In this document: piece by piece, positions 1 through 54,552 of the stretch
Layout of the letters: every line of letters starts with the position of its first letter
Position numbering within the stretch: position 1 is the first letter of the stretch
DNA from: Anoplopoma fimbria
Taxonomy: Eukaryota; Chordata; Actinopteri; Perciformes; Anoplopomatidae
NCBI RefSeq assembly: GCF_027596085.1
Contig: NC_072472.1
Span: forward strand, 22,463,552-22,527,551
Length of the DNA: 64,000 nucleotides
Direction of reading: 5' to 3'
Made by a program: the position numbers and the translations under genes
The notes under the pieces: model-generated
Seen by the model: only the letters and a program-made list of their open reading frames with translations
What the model was told of the DNA's origin: nothing
Databases searched by the model: none

Positions 1-42765
<42,765 letters not shown>

Positions 42766-42791
42766 GATACTGACTCACTGCAATGAGCAGC
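42766..42791 (-). other. arhgap32: 5' UTR part of the first coding exon and its splice acceptor
   Basis: On the minus strand the sequence CTCCTCTGGCAG ends at 42792 after a very long pyrimidine tract, so an exon probably starts at 42791 and carries 26 nt of 5' UTR before the ATG. A second AG (GCAG ending at 42778) is a possible alternative. This means the true first exon and the promoter lie further right. Confidence 0.65.
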
Positions 42792-42799
42792 CTGCCAGA

Positions 42800-43056
42800 G
42801 GAGCAGAGAGAGAGAGAGAGCGAGAGGGAGGGGAGGGGGAGGGAAGGGAGGGAATGTGAAGAGGTAGATCAGGAGGGAGAAATACGAATGGGATTTAAGA
42901 AAATCACATGTAGAGACAAGAGAGGGAGGATGACGGGGAGGAAAAAAAGTGGGGAATAATGAGAGGGACGGAGGGACTGTGGTGAAAAGAGGAAAAGGAA
43001 TGGGATGCTTGGCATGGGAGGAGGATGAGAGGAGAGGGAGAAAGAGAAAAAAATTA
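42800..43056. repeat. long purine-rich tract (pyrimidine-rich on the transcribed strand)
   Basis: The plus strand is largely A and G, including GAGAGAGAGAGAGCGAGAGG and AGGGGAGGGGGAGGGAAGGG. Read on the minus strand it forms an unusually long polypyrimidine tract leading into the acceptor at 42792. Confidence 0.85.
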
Positions 43057-44069
43057 ATTAGTTGTGTGTGTAGTCTATCGATCAAATAAGTCATGCTGAT
43101 GGAGCTTTGCGAAGTGGGATTTCACTTCGGTGTTAACACATGGAGATTCTGGCACACACGGCACTGTGTGAATTAACAGGCAGACGCCAACATTGGCCCC
43201 CTGATATCCTCCGGTCTCTATTTCAACACAGAATATCAATGGTTCAATCTTTTTTCTTCAAGCCAATCCCATGTTTTTGTCCATCTCATCCACAAGCAGC
43301 ACTTTGTCCTGACGTTGACCAATTTACCGACAGCTTTCACACAAAGAAGACAAACTCACTGCTGGTTCTTAAGGATGTAAACTGTCCAATCGAGATTAAT
43401 AATTGCAATAGAATCACACATCAATGCAATAGCAAGCTTACTGTAAGATTTCTGCAAACACAAGAGACTTTAGAAACACCCTGACCAACTTGAGGCACTA
43501 TTCCAGAATAGCTTCACCTCAGCAAATTAAAGATATACCAGCAGTAAGACAGTGGACCTTGACCCATCACTGGAAAGACACTTTATTTAATCCCCAGTGG
43601 GAGCAGCAGTAGTACACGAATGAATCCTAGGTATAAAGAATAACGCAAAAAATGTCAAACACAAGTACTGACACAAAAGTATAAGAACTATAAGAATGCA
43701 TACAACCTGCAGTAAGGTAGAGGTAAGTAAAACGATGTATTGCACTGTGCCAGAAGATAAACAGTTTGTTATTGCAATGTAATTGTAAGTCCGGTTAATA
43801 AATCCAGTAAGACCTCAGGCCTCCCAGTCCACTAATGTCCACTGTGAGTGGGGAGACTGGGAGTAAGTTAAACAGTAGATGTCCACTGGAAGGAATGACC
43901 TCCTGTGTCGCTGGGTGGAACATCTTGGGGATCTGAGTCTTTGGCTAAATGCGCTTTTTCTTCTGTTGTTGTTACTTCGTTCACCAAAACTATGACTAAA
44001 ATCATCAATCTTATGTATGCACATTACTTTTCACAGAACATGTGTTGCTATCTGTTGTTTAAACTGATT

Positions 44070-44696
44070 GAAGGTACAATGTGTAATGTCTGGCCACCTG
44101 CGACAAAAAATAGGGGGTAATATTTCACCTCCTACTTCTGGGCCCGTACCATCGTAGTTTACAGTAATCAGTTATTAAGAAAACTAACCGTAGAGCAATA
44201 ATACACAATTCCAACCGAACTGCTGAAACTGAGAGCCGGTCAAAATGACACTTTATTAATGAATGTCAGGTGTGGCGTCGGCCTGTGGTTGACTTTTGCC
44301 ATCTGTTCTTACTGTGACACTAAACGAGGCTGAGCGGTGCGAGTACTTTTTATCGTTTATTTATTGGCTTGGGTTTGGGGTGCAGAGACAAGAAAACAAC
44401 TTGTGTTTTCCTTACGTCCTCTCCCCTGACCATGGACAGCTTCGCCGGGATGGGAGTGTGCGCTGGATTATGGGGACAGAGCTTTATTTGGCTGCTATGG
44501 CGGCTCTGACTCGGCGTGCAAAAAGTAGGAGTCACCTGGCTGGTGCTTGCTGGCTAGCACGCTCAAGTCCGTAGAGATCACTGCTGCACAATACCTAGAC
44601 GTCTTTGACATGAAGACAATGCTGTAACCTCTTCAGTCTGTTGCTAGTGTTTTGAAAAGTTTAACTCTGGCCAGATCTTAAACATTGCACCTTTAA
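44070..44696. mobile_element. MITE with terminal inverted repeats (TTAAAGGTRCAATGT type)
   Basis: The left end GAAGGTACAATGTGTAATGT, then CTGGCCA, is mirrored by the right end TGGCCAGATCTTAAACATTG, then CACCTTTAA. The length is 627 bp. The open readings inside it are not similar to transposases. Confidence 0.72.
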
Positions 44697-44714
44697 GTTA
44701 CTTTGGTACCACAG

Positions 44715-44950
44715 ATTGAAGGGGAAGTAGTCGCCGTGATGTAGTGGTTGATTTGTGGGCTGCAGTTTTGAAGCCTTGAGTTTGGGCATTTTGGCCGTCG
44801 CCATCTTGGTTTTTAGCAACCAGTGAGCGGAAGTGACCACATTTGGACTGCGGAGTGGCGTAGAGTGTCGTATACTTATCTCATAGACTCGTATACAATC
44901 AGACTTCTTTCTTTTTGCAACCAGAGGAGCCGCCTCCTGTTTGGGAATGT
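44715..44950 (-). repeat. family R4, copy c (inverted)
   Basis: GTCGCCATCTTGGTTTTTAG, GGAAGTGACCACATTTGGAC, CTCATAGACTCGTATACAAT and TTTTGCAACCAGAGGAGCCG are the reverse-strand blocks of the 15 kb copy. It lies 18 bp from the MITE ending at 44696. Confidence 0.68.
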
Positions 44951-46744
44951 TAACAGTGCTCATCTCTTGCCCACTGAATCATCAGAGTAACAATAATCAA
45001 AGCAGAGAACTCTGCCTGGTATAACTGCTGTAATACGACTGACGACATGACTACCTCCTAATGAAATCCAACGTCATTGGCCAACAGAAATAGACAAAGC
45101 AAGGAGCAAAGCAAGAACAACCCAACTAAAACAGGGAGGAAAGAAAAGTCCATACAGCTCGTTTCTATGTGGGAAGAGAGAGACGGAGGGAAGGTGGGAG
45201 GGGGGGGCGCAGGAGGAGAAAGCGTGGGAGGAGAGGATCCTCACAAGACACACTAAAGCAGCTGGTGCTACATCTGACAAAGACTTACTGGGTATACGTA
45301 ATTCCCAGGGCTCTCTGTGGTGTGCAATATGGTCAAACACATAACATAAACTGTATATAATAATGGACATAGAAATAAGAAGATTACAAATACTACATCC
45401 ATTTTAAAATAAGTTTGTTTTTCCTTTAACTGTAACAGTTATTTCTTACATCTTTATGGAAGTTTTTTTTCAAAGTGAAAACATTTACGGATCTTGGTTC
45501 GAAAAATAACGACGGCATGAATAGTGAGCGAATAAGCTTCCCTCTGGACCAATCAGAAACTAATGCGCCACCTTGTTTTGACCTGTGATCGGCGATGGAA
45601 TAAGAACACATCCGGACGTGTCTGGTGGAAAGATGATCAACTTCTGTGGCTCCGTAGGCGCTCATCGAGTTTATCTAACCAAACCGACCCAGTATCGACC
45701 AGACAACAACAGCGCACGGTGATATTGACTGCTAAGAGCAACGGAATGGTGTGATGGGAGTGTAACAGGAGGATGAGATGTGGACGCACTGGTCACATAA
45801 ATCACCCGCAAACAGCTCCCAAGTCACACAACAATGACATGAGCTCAACACATCTGAGATTATGCGAGGGCTTTCCAGTGGAAGCGGCTGCATGCGTATA
45901 TGCCGTTGGCATGACGATAAGAATCTCTTTCGTTATTGTGCACGGAGGGAATAGGGTGTGTAAAAAAGGAGGAAGTGAGTTTGTGTATGCCAGGCAGGCA
46001 GGGCAGAGCGGGCTGAGCTTTCTACAAATACCTGATGCAGCAGAAAACCCATAAAATGGCCGACCTTGAGTGAGGACAGAGCCTGGGCTCCAAGGAGATA
46101 AAAAATAAAGACTGAGTAGTTTCTGTACAGTAAAGATCCTTTATTCTCATCAGAATGGCAGCGTTACTGGTGACAGAGTTGTTCTTATCAGAATCCAAGG
46201 TTCAAGACAGGAAATGTTAAACGTAAACATGTATGACTCAGCGATTATGAGTCCGCTAAAGCCATCCAACTCTCCAGTCGAAAAAAACATCAAACCATTG
46301 CAGAAAAAAAGGGCAAAATGAAATGGCACCAGACACTAGTCAAACGGTGATTTTTTTAAACTAGATGTAAATATCACTTTGTGTTTGTTTCATGTGGAAG
46401 GTTACCCAAGATCTGCGTGTAGAGTGCATAAAAACTTTTTTGCCATATTCCAAGATCCACTCAGTTTGGATGGAAGCAGACTTGAAGACAAAAACTAATT
46501 AAAACTTGGTAACAACTTTTTTCCCCACAATGTAAACAAGACTAAATCTACGACAAATCAAAAAAAAATCAAAAAAATCAATAAATAAAAGACTAGGCAA
46601 ATGTACAAATAATTATTAAATATTGCTACAATTCAAAGTCGTATTCAATGACCAGCAGGCATCTGTGAATCACTCATTATACCCCCCTAATGAGTAAAAC
46701 AGTATCCTCCACTACAGAGGTTCCTATAGCTACTGCACTAATAA

Positions 46745-47110
46745 GCAGGGATGGGAGATATGGCAACAATCTTCTAACCCGATATAGGTCATTTCATGTC
46801 TTGTTAACATAATTTTTATACTTGACAAATGAAAAGTACTGAGTATTTTCTCAATTCATTAAGATCTTATTTGAAAAATAAGTTTAAAATGATAACACAG
46901 AGAAAAAAATGAATGCTGTTCCCAGCTATACACTGATTGTAGATAGCTTGATTTAACTACACTGGGGTATTCCCATAAGCAGATTTCTCATCAATTTAGT
47001 TGATTTAGTATGTGTTGTTATGGTATAATGAATTTTGAACATGTGTATCACGATATGTGGATATAAGATTAGATCATAATATGATTCTGTTGAAAGACGA
47101 GAAACGATCA
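46745..47110. mobile_element. possible hAT-like MITE remnant
   Basis: The left part GGGATGGGAGATATGGCAAC and CGATATAGGTCATTTCATG resemble the common fish 'GGGCTGGGCGATATGG' miniature elements. TATCACGATATGTGGATATA lies internally. The right end is not clear. Confidence 0.4.
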
Positions 47111-48242
47111 TATGACTTTATATCTCTGCCAGTATTTGCTAGCCGGCCAACAGAACGGGTTAAGAAAAGTATGAGATTTATGGACCCTAAAAAGGTAAGC
47201 TAACGGTAAAGAAACTTTATCAAGCGTCATACAGTATGTGGGTAAACTTGAAAGTTACTTTCTGATGCCGGACCAGCAAGAATGACAGTGAGGAGGAGTT
47301 GTGTCTATAGTGACAACTGGACGAGAAGAGTCGGTCTGCTGTATTACTGCAGAGCTGATCCACATGGACAATGTGGGTATGAACCTTACAGTCTGGTATC
47401 AACAAGCATACAGAGCCTTTTCTACTATCCCGACAATAGATGTAACCATAGTAATTGTACACATTAAAGAAGATGGCGACAGCTGAAGCCTCGGTAGACT
47501 CAGTGGACATTAAATCAAATGCACAATGAAAAGGACACAAAAGGTTTTTGTTGACCAAAAACAATAAAATCAAATTAAATCTAATTTACATTTTTGTCCA
47601 AATGAAACAAAATCAGGTGCAAATATAAATATTATAGAACACTGTATACTTGCATGATAGTAGTCCGGTAACTTGTCAAGCTTAGCGACGTATCAACAGT
47701 AAATGAACGAATAAATTGTAAAAAGACACACCATGTGTAGTTATTTTTCGTTTTGGCAAGTAGCCGTGTAATAAGCGGATAATGTGCATTATAGTAGTCC
47801 AAACCCCATAGTATTTATAGATATATTCAGCAGAGTAGGCCTAAGTAACAACTATTGAAATCGCTGAAAAAATGGAGTGCAGTTTATATCCCATAATCAC
47901 AGAGCAGTATTTGTTGCATTACCAACTGTTTCTGTAAAAGGAGCCAAAATATAAAAATTGGCTTGGTGTTAAGCATTTTTTTCCCAGGCAACCAACTAAC
48001 CTGAATGTTTTCCAGGAACCTACTCCTGAAATGCCTTAAGCCACAAAAGTCAACATGTTGGTATTTCTTGCTCGGAATCTGCAAGACTAAAGTTGCAAAT
48101 ATGAAAATCTGCTTTCTGTCATGTTTTTTGTTGTTCGTTTGCACAAAGGTCCTAACTGACAGTTTTGCCTGTATGTCTGAGCCTAATATTTATTATTTTT
48201 TGAAGTGCAATCTTGTTTACATCCTTTTTATTTAGTGTTTCA

Positions 48243-48328
48243 ATTTTATTTATTGTTTTTGGTTGTTTGGTTTTTATTCAAGAGAAATTTTTGTTAAAAT
48301 AGATTTTATTTATTGTTTTTGGTTGTTT
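48243..48328. repeat. 26-bp direct repeat with a 60-bp period
   Basis: An identical 26-bp T-rich word beginning ATTTTATTTATTGTTTTTGG occurs at 48243-48268 and 48303-48328. Confidence 0.9.
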
Positions 48329-49654
48329 TGTTAATTTATTCTGGATATTTTAAATGTTTTCCAGACTTCCAGTTCCAGTGTTCTCTAAAAATAAATGTTT
48401 ATTGTTCTTCGAAAGATTATTATGCCATTATGTTCTGTATATGTATATGCACCAACTTAAAAGATGAGTTTATATCCCATGAAGTATGTGTATTACCTTA
48501 AGTTTCTGTATCATATCTTGCTGCTGTTGCATTTCTTTTCCCAGCAGATTGGATCTCATGTTAAACCCTCTGGGAAACAGAGCAGCTCTGAAGAGCGAGC
48601 GAGCCATGTGAATGCACACAAAACCCCTCAACGTGAAATCAATACTAGGATGGTGAAGTTCACTCACATGACCTCTTACAGTTTTAGACACAGCAGCTAT
48701 GATGTAAAGAGAAAATGCAGCTCTCTGGATTTTCATCATTATCATCATCATCCCTGTCATCAGTGAGACTCAAGCTGTTTGAGATTGAGACATGTCACTA
48801 GACCCAAACAACAGATGGTGTTTGAAAAGGGTTAGTGACCTTTCTTAATTCCTGCTTTCATTACCAGCAGTCTGAATGCAGACATACGCTGAATGTTCTG
48901 CCTTCTATTGCTGGTGGACAAACCATCATCAGAAGTGATCATCCATTAAAACATGATCCAAGTTGTGATTTATGATTCATCAGTTGCTAATTTACCCATT
49001 CAGTTCAGTGCAGTAATGCAGGCCGTCACAGAACAAATGCAGCGTTCTGTGTTTACTGTCATACTGCACTTATTCTGCTGCAATAATTACGGTCCATTCA
49101 GATTAACTAGTGATTCAATTCTCAAGCGTCATAAGAGAGAAATCAACTAACCAGTAAGTTCATGCGTTGTCTCAAATATACAGCTAATAGCAATTTGTAC
49201 TACATTCAGACAGTTGTGGCCGGCTGCCAGGACTGAACTGCTTAATACGGCCTTATTTATCACTAGATTCCAGCAGTCATTCAGTTTCTCGTTGTTGCAG
49301 AACACTATTGTTGGGTAGAGCTGCTGACTTCCTGCATGCTTCAAACTGGACATGGTTCAATGAGATGTCGTTGGGGCTTGACCCAAATATTAGACTATTC
49401 GGATATCTGATGGTTGGAAATAAACGGCACGGCCTGTGGTGAAAAATTGACGTAACCGGCGATCTAGAACTGTACAACCCTACCACAAGGGAACATAAGA
49501 CGTTGCTGTGCAGTCACTCTGTGCTAAAAGGGCCATTAAGTGACACTTAAAGCACCATAAAGCTAAACAACCGCTGCGGCAATCGCCTCAACGCCTGATT
49601 TGGTGCAAAGTGCAGCAAAAGAGACTACAGCCACGCTACAGGCACAGCGGTGCT

Positions 49655-49990
49655 CTGAGCTGAATGCTAACATGATGATGTTCAGTGTGTGAGCATGCTA
49701 CAATTAGCTAATTAGCACAAGTTTTGTTAGACACATTTTTATTTCAGCCTGAGGGTGGGTATAGATGACTTAAAAGATCACCAAAGTGACTACAATTCAT
49801 CCTGAAGAAAATGAATGTCTGTACCAAAAACATCAGCCTTTATTAGTTGTTTATACTTTAAACATCACATGTCAACCTGTCAATGTTTGCGCTATAGGAA
49901 AAGTCAGGGGATCACCAAAGTCAGTATGCTTTATCCTCTGGGGACCATTAATGTCTGTACAGAATGTCATGGCATCCATCCCATAGTTGC
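49655..49990 (-). repeat. family R2, copy d (inverted)
   Basis: GAATGCTAACATGATGATG, ATCACCAAAGTGACTACAAT, TTCATCCTGAAGAAAATGAA, GGGGATCACCAAAGTCAGTA and CATTAATGTCTGTACAGAAT follow the inverted order of copy a. The apparent long reading from 49815 on plus comes from this repeat. Confidence 0.7.
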
Positions 49991-50024
49991 CAAAAACAAC
50001 TTCACAGGGGTTATTGCCACATTT

Positions 50025-50455
50025 CCACTGCATGGTATTGCACAGCTGGACTCTACTGGCTTGGAATTGTTCTATTGGCAAAAATTGTTGATAGGACCTG
50101 TATTTCTTTTTGGTTCCAAGCGAGCTGAGCCGATACTAGATGGTGGAGTAAAACTCTGCAGTCCACTGATTGGTCAGAGAATCATCACTTGCACAACAAG
50201 TTTCATTTCCTGTATAATCAAGCCATTTTTAAAATGGACAAGCTATCGTCACTTTACGAGGTGCAGAGGTTCCTCTGTTTGGCTGAAAGTGAGAGGATCC
50301 AGTGAGAGCTGTGTCTCGTTGATAATGATGTCGTTGATACGTGACGTCACTATGACGATCACCTAGGATCAGGGTACTATCTGCAGTGGGAAATAAAATG
50401 ATTCTGGTACCGAGAGTTAGTCGAGTGGAGCTGTACCGGTGGAGCTTAGCAGTAC
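50025..50455. mobile_element. possible MITE (CCACTGCATGGTA type)
   Basis: The left part CCACTGCATGGTATTGCACA, GCTGGACTCTACT and the right part TAGTCGAGTGGAGCTGTACC are inverted relatives. The interior TTTTTGGTTCCAAGCGAGC fits a fish MITE I recognise. The boundaries are approximate. Confidence 0.5.
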
Positions 50456-50463
50456 AGGGCTGG

Positions 50464-50681
50464 AGAGAATATCTGATGGCATTAGCACCCACAGATTGAA
50501 AGCAACCACTATTCATACACATTGATATGCAAATAACCCTGCAGAGAATATCTGATGACCACAGCCCTGCCTCCAGTGTAGCTGCCCCAAATTTTTATCG
50601 CGACCCCACCCACATGTTGTGTTCTCAATCCCGCTCAATTGAAAGCAACCAAGCTATTCATGCACATTGATATGCAAATAG
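50464..50681. repeat. imperfect two-unit tandem duplication
   Basis: The words GAGAATATCTGATG (50464 and 50543) and ATTGAAAGCAACCA followed by TTCATRCACATTGATATGCA and AATA (from 50497 and from 50639) occur in the same order twice. The second unit is longer because of inserted sequence. Confidence 0.75.
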
Positions 50682-52959
50682 GACAATTTGGTCTCCTTGG
50701 CACTCCCTCAGGAAAATGTTGACCTGGTGTTTCTTGCCAAAAACCTGTAAACAGCTCCCAGCATTTAATTGTTTAGATTTTTTTTTTTTTCGCAGCATTA
50801 ATAACATTTTACAAATTCCCCGGACTTTAAACAACACTCTTCTGCAGTGTGTCTGACTGTATCACTAAAATCAATGCTGGGTGTATCAATATTGATCCAA
50901 ATAATCGTGATGTGTAGCCATGTCAAGGTGTACGATATGGACGGCAGACTAGCAATTTATAAAGCTTGCTTTACTGACATATAAAGAGACCATTAAATCA
51001 CTACAGAGCCTCTCCACTACCAACTTTATGCACCACCTGAAACCACAACAACCTGAGCAGCATGCACCTCCACCTGTGGCAGTGCTCTGAGGTCACTGAA
51101 ATTTGACCGTGACAGTGTCACATACTTTTTCCTGTGTCCTTCTCTCTCTCTACATTCACGTTGTCAACAGTGATTAAAACTCATCTTTTTAACACCACTA
51201 TGCAGTAGCACATGTCTTCAAACAGCTGTTCCTTATTTATTTAGCTGCTTTAATGTCATATCTGGCGACGTATTCTTTGCCCCAGCTAAGATTTTTTTTT
51301 TTTTAATGTGTTTTACTAAATGGAACTGTCAGAACCGTACATTTAAGCTTCCAATCAGCCTGGTGTATTTTTCCTGTTTGAAGGATTGATTGTATTTGTG
51401 ATTATTTTAATATGTAATACCTTTAAATGCTGAGTGTGCTGGTTCCAGGAGTAAAAGTCCCGTTCATTTGTCCCATAGACGAGGTTACGTGACTCACAGT
51501 TGGAGCACTACAGCTTGTATCAGCATGAAACTCTCCTGAATCATCAGTACAGAAGATGTGCATATTTAGTTCTTTGATAAAAAGTTAAAAAGGTATGTGC
51601 CTGTGCTCCTAAAAACTTTGGGGGAGAAGTAAACTGCAATTTCCAAGGTGCAATTCAGCATTATTACTGAAAGTTTGCAGTTGTAGTCATTTTCAATAGA
51701 AAAAGAATATATGCTCTCAAACGTTTTCCTCGTCAGTCATTCACTCAGACAGAGCAGTAGGTTTAAAGTGGCAATAGACAACTTTTCAAATCCCTCCTTA
51801 GCGTTTCTTAGTGGTATTATTGTTGGAGCCGCAAAGACAACAGGATCGCTTTAGGACTCCTCAGAGCCTAGCAACTACCAACAACTCTGGACCAGGGTCG
51901 CAAACTTGGCGACTTTCTAGATTTAGCGACTGCTGGGATGCATTTAAGAGACCTTAGTTCTAAAAATCAACAGCGACAAATATAGACTTATTCAGACAAG
52001 AACAAAAGCAAGAAATGTATTCAAATATATTAGCCTATATCGTAATTCATTCCCAATGCTGCAGTCCAAAGCTCTTCTGCCAGTAACATGGAGTCTCTCT
52101 CTCTCCTCTTTCTGGCACAGACCGAACCATTCATGTTTATGCAAATTAACGTGTGATGACGTCACATGAATAAGATAATGAGCACGTAAGGGGGATCTGG
52201 TGACTTTTAGGGACTTTTGTTGCTCGCCTTTTGGTGCCAATATCGCATTTTGTTTTCCATAGTTACTTCAGTTGTTTACCGTTTCCCACTGTCTGCAAAG
52301 GACTTCTATTGATACTCTTTGGTAACTGTGGATAGCTACTGATAGTACTGGGGAAAACAAAAGCGTCATCCTCTTCCTGTTTTATTGGCGCAGTGGTAGA
52401 CGCCCTTCCTTGGTGCTGTAAATGGAGCCTTCATTTTCTCGAGAGATCATATCCGTTGGCGGACAGAATTGCATAGTTAAAGTGAGGCTTATAGGGAACC
52501 AGTCTAAACGGGGACTGTGTCACATTGGAGTAATAGCCTGGAAACAGTCCCTGCTATAACTACATATTGTACCCGTCATGTCAAGCTCCTTCCTCCACCT
52601 TTTCTTTGGTGAGCCATTTGGGATTGAATTCTCTATCTAAGCAGAATGGAAGCATACTTGGTGCCTATTTTGAGCTCCCAGGTACTCTCTCTCTTGCCTC
52701 TGTCAGACCCTGACCCAGTGTTTAATGAAGCTAGAACGACACTCAACATTCCTCTAATTATGTCTAGCCCCGTTCTGCGTAGCCTCTTCAACTTGTGGAA
52801 CAACCTTGAACCCTGTCACCAACAACGTAAAGGCTGCAGTGTGGAGAAATGTCTCTGTTTGCTTCTGTTAGAAGGGTCCTCATATAGACTTTTTAAAGCA
52901 GCCGGCAGCATTCACATTGAGGTTTAGCAGCCTCATCTAGTCTTTATTCTCTATTTATT

Positions 52960-53110
52960 CTCTAGTTGTCTGTTCAGCAGCAGAGCAGGCAGCCTGCTGA
53001 TAAGAGCGAGGCTGTTCTGAAAGGTCACTCAAAACCACTGAAAGGTTGCAGGTTTGATCCTTGAGAAAGCCATCTGTTCTGTCAAAGTGTCCTCGAGCAA
53101 ATAATTGGAG
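52960..53110 (+). repeat. possible degenerate tRNA-derived SINE
   Basis: GGTTGCAGGTTTGATCC at 53044 resembles a B-box (GGTTCGANNCC). The following AAAGTGTCCTCGAGCAAATA resembles the body of fish tRNA-derived SINEs. No A-box could be placed. Confidence 0.35.
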
Positions 53111-53234
53111 CTGCACACATACGGTGACTAAGGAACTAAAATATTTTATGCTGGCTTGGAAATAGTGTAAGTTAAAAGGTTCTTAACTCAAAATTCAGAG
53201 CAATATTTTGTCTCCAAACGTTCGTTAACATGGC

Positions 53235-53495
53235 GCCCACTGAGTCAGCGGCACACAACAAGAGTGCTAAACAACGGAAACGGTGCCGACAGAGCTAATA
53301 GCGTTCACCTGAGGGGGAACCTGAGGGTGGGTGCTACGCTTTAGCAGTGACGCTATTGGTCGGGACAGGGTTATCAGCTGTAACCGCCGTATGAGGGCAG
53401 TGCAAAGCGGCGGTCGTGAGCTAACCAGTGGTGGCACGATCAGATGCAGGTGACTTCATTCTCCGCTCGGGTAGACATTACTCCACTATATCTTT
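53235..53495 (+). repeat. family R1, copy d
   Basis: AGCGTTCACCTGAGGGGGAA, GAGGGTGGGTGCTAC, CAGCTGTAACCGCCGTATGA, GGGCAGTGCAAAGCGGCGGT and CGGGTAGACATTACTCCACT match the other R1 copies. Confidence 0.7.
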
Positions 53496-54266
53496 ACAGA
53501 ACAAACAAAGCCCATACAAAGTTTCCAGATATGTATGAACCTCAGATTTAAAGCCAAGTCAGGATCCTTAGCTGAAAGCTGACCCTTCACACATAGTCCT
53601 TCTACCAGTCATTGTTGTGTTTTTACCAGACTTTCACACTTGAAACATTGAAGTAGATAGTTTGCATAAGGTGAGTTGAATTCAATTAACAATAATATTA
53701 ATATAATAATATATCAGCATTGAACCAGGTGAAAAATGAAGGCCGTCACTTCGCAGTTGTGCAAATGTTAGGAACACTTATTAATGTAGTTGGCCTCCCT
53801 CTGTGCATTGCCATGCTTATGTTTGGTCATAGACGCCTGTTTAATACATTGGCATGCGGTTGGGTCTCAGGAGATGAGGCAGAGGATTTGATGAACTGTT
53901 ACATTTGGTCAACATCGGGAAAGCTAATCTCACAGGCAGCAGAATATGTGAGGTCGCCAGCCAACGACAGAGCAAACCCACTCTGCCATGAACATGTCGG
54001 TACCAGCTTATAGGAGGGAGCCTGAAAACATTTGGCTTTGACTATTGATTCCTTTTTTCTATAGTTTAATAGGAAAAAGATAAAGTTATGCAAAAAACAA
54101 GGCTCTAAAGTGAGCAACTAAAATCAACGAATATGGTAGTAGTATTTATATTCATCACACTCATTATTCAGTGAATTATATCACTCTGGCCTACTGCCCT
54201 GCGTAAAAGCTTATTTTGGAATATCAAAACACCAGTCCAATGGGGCAAACTGGGGTGGATTTTATC

Positions 54267-54552
54267 CAGAGATGAACCAATACTGATATCAGATACCGGT
54301 CATATGCTGACTCAAGCAGCTTGACTGGTATCGTTACAATAGGTCGATCTGGTATCACATAGACGGATTACTTCAGAACATTTTTTTGAATGTTTTGTCA
54401 CATTTTGCTTTACAATTCTAGGAAAGCAATGAATGAGTCACGCCCGAAGTCTCCTTAAACATGAAACCCTTCACTTTCACACAGTGACTTATACAGCTTA
54501 TTGATCATATACTGGTATCGGGTCGGCACTGGAAAAAGTCGGTGCATGCCTA
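54267..54552. mobile_element. hAT-like MITE with 8-bp target duplication
   Basis: This 286-bp element begins CAGAGATGAACCAATACTGA and ends TCGGTGCATGCCTA, the inverted-end type of fish hAT miniature elements (CAGGGATGCACCGATAC). The flanks ATTTTATC (54259-54266) and ATTTGATC (54553-54560) match at 7 of 8 positions. Confidence 0.78.

Noticed and set aside
49815..50366. 183-codon open reading on plus, the longest in the window
   Set aside because: It runs across an inverted R2 repeat and a MITE-like segment. Its words match other noncoding repeat copies, so the openness is chance.
53044..53062. tRNA-like B-box
   Set aside because: No matching A-box or cloverleaf. Listed only as a possible SINE remnant.
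53720..54013. 97-codon reading on plus with a hydrophobic segment
   Set aside because: No family recognised, no acceptor or donor context of note, and no neighbours supporting a gene.
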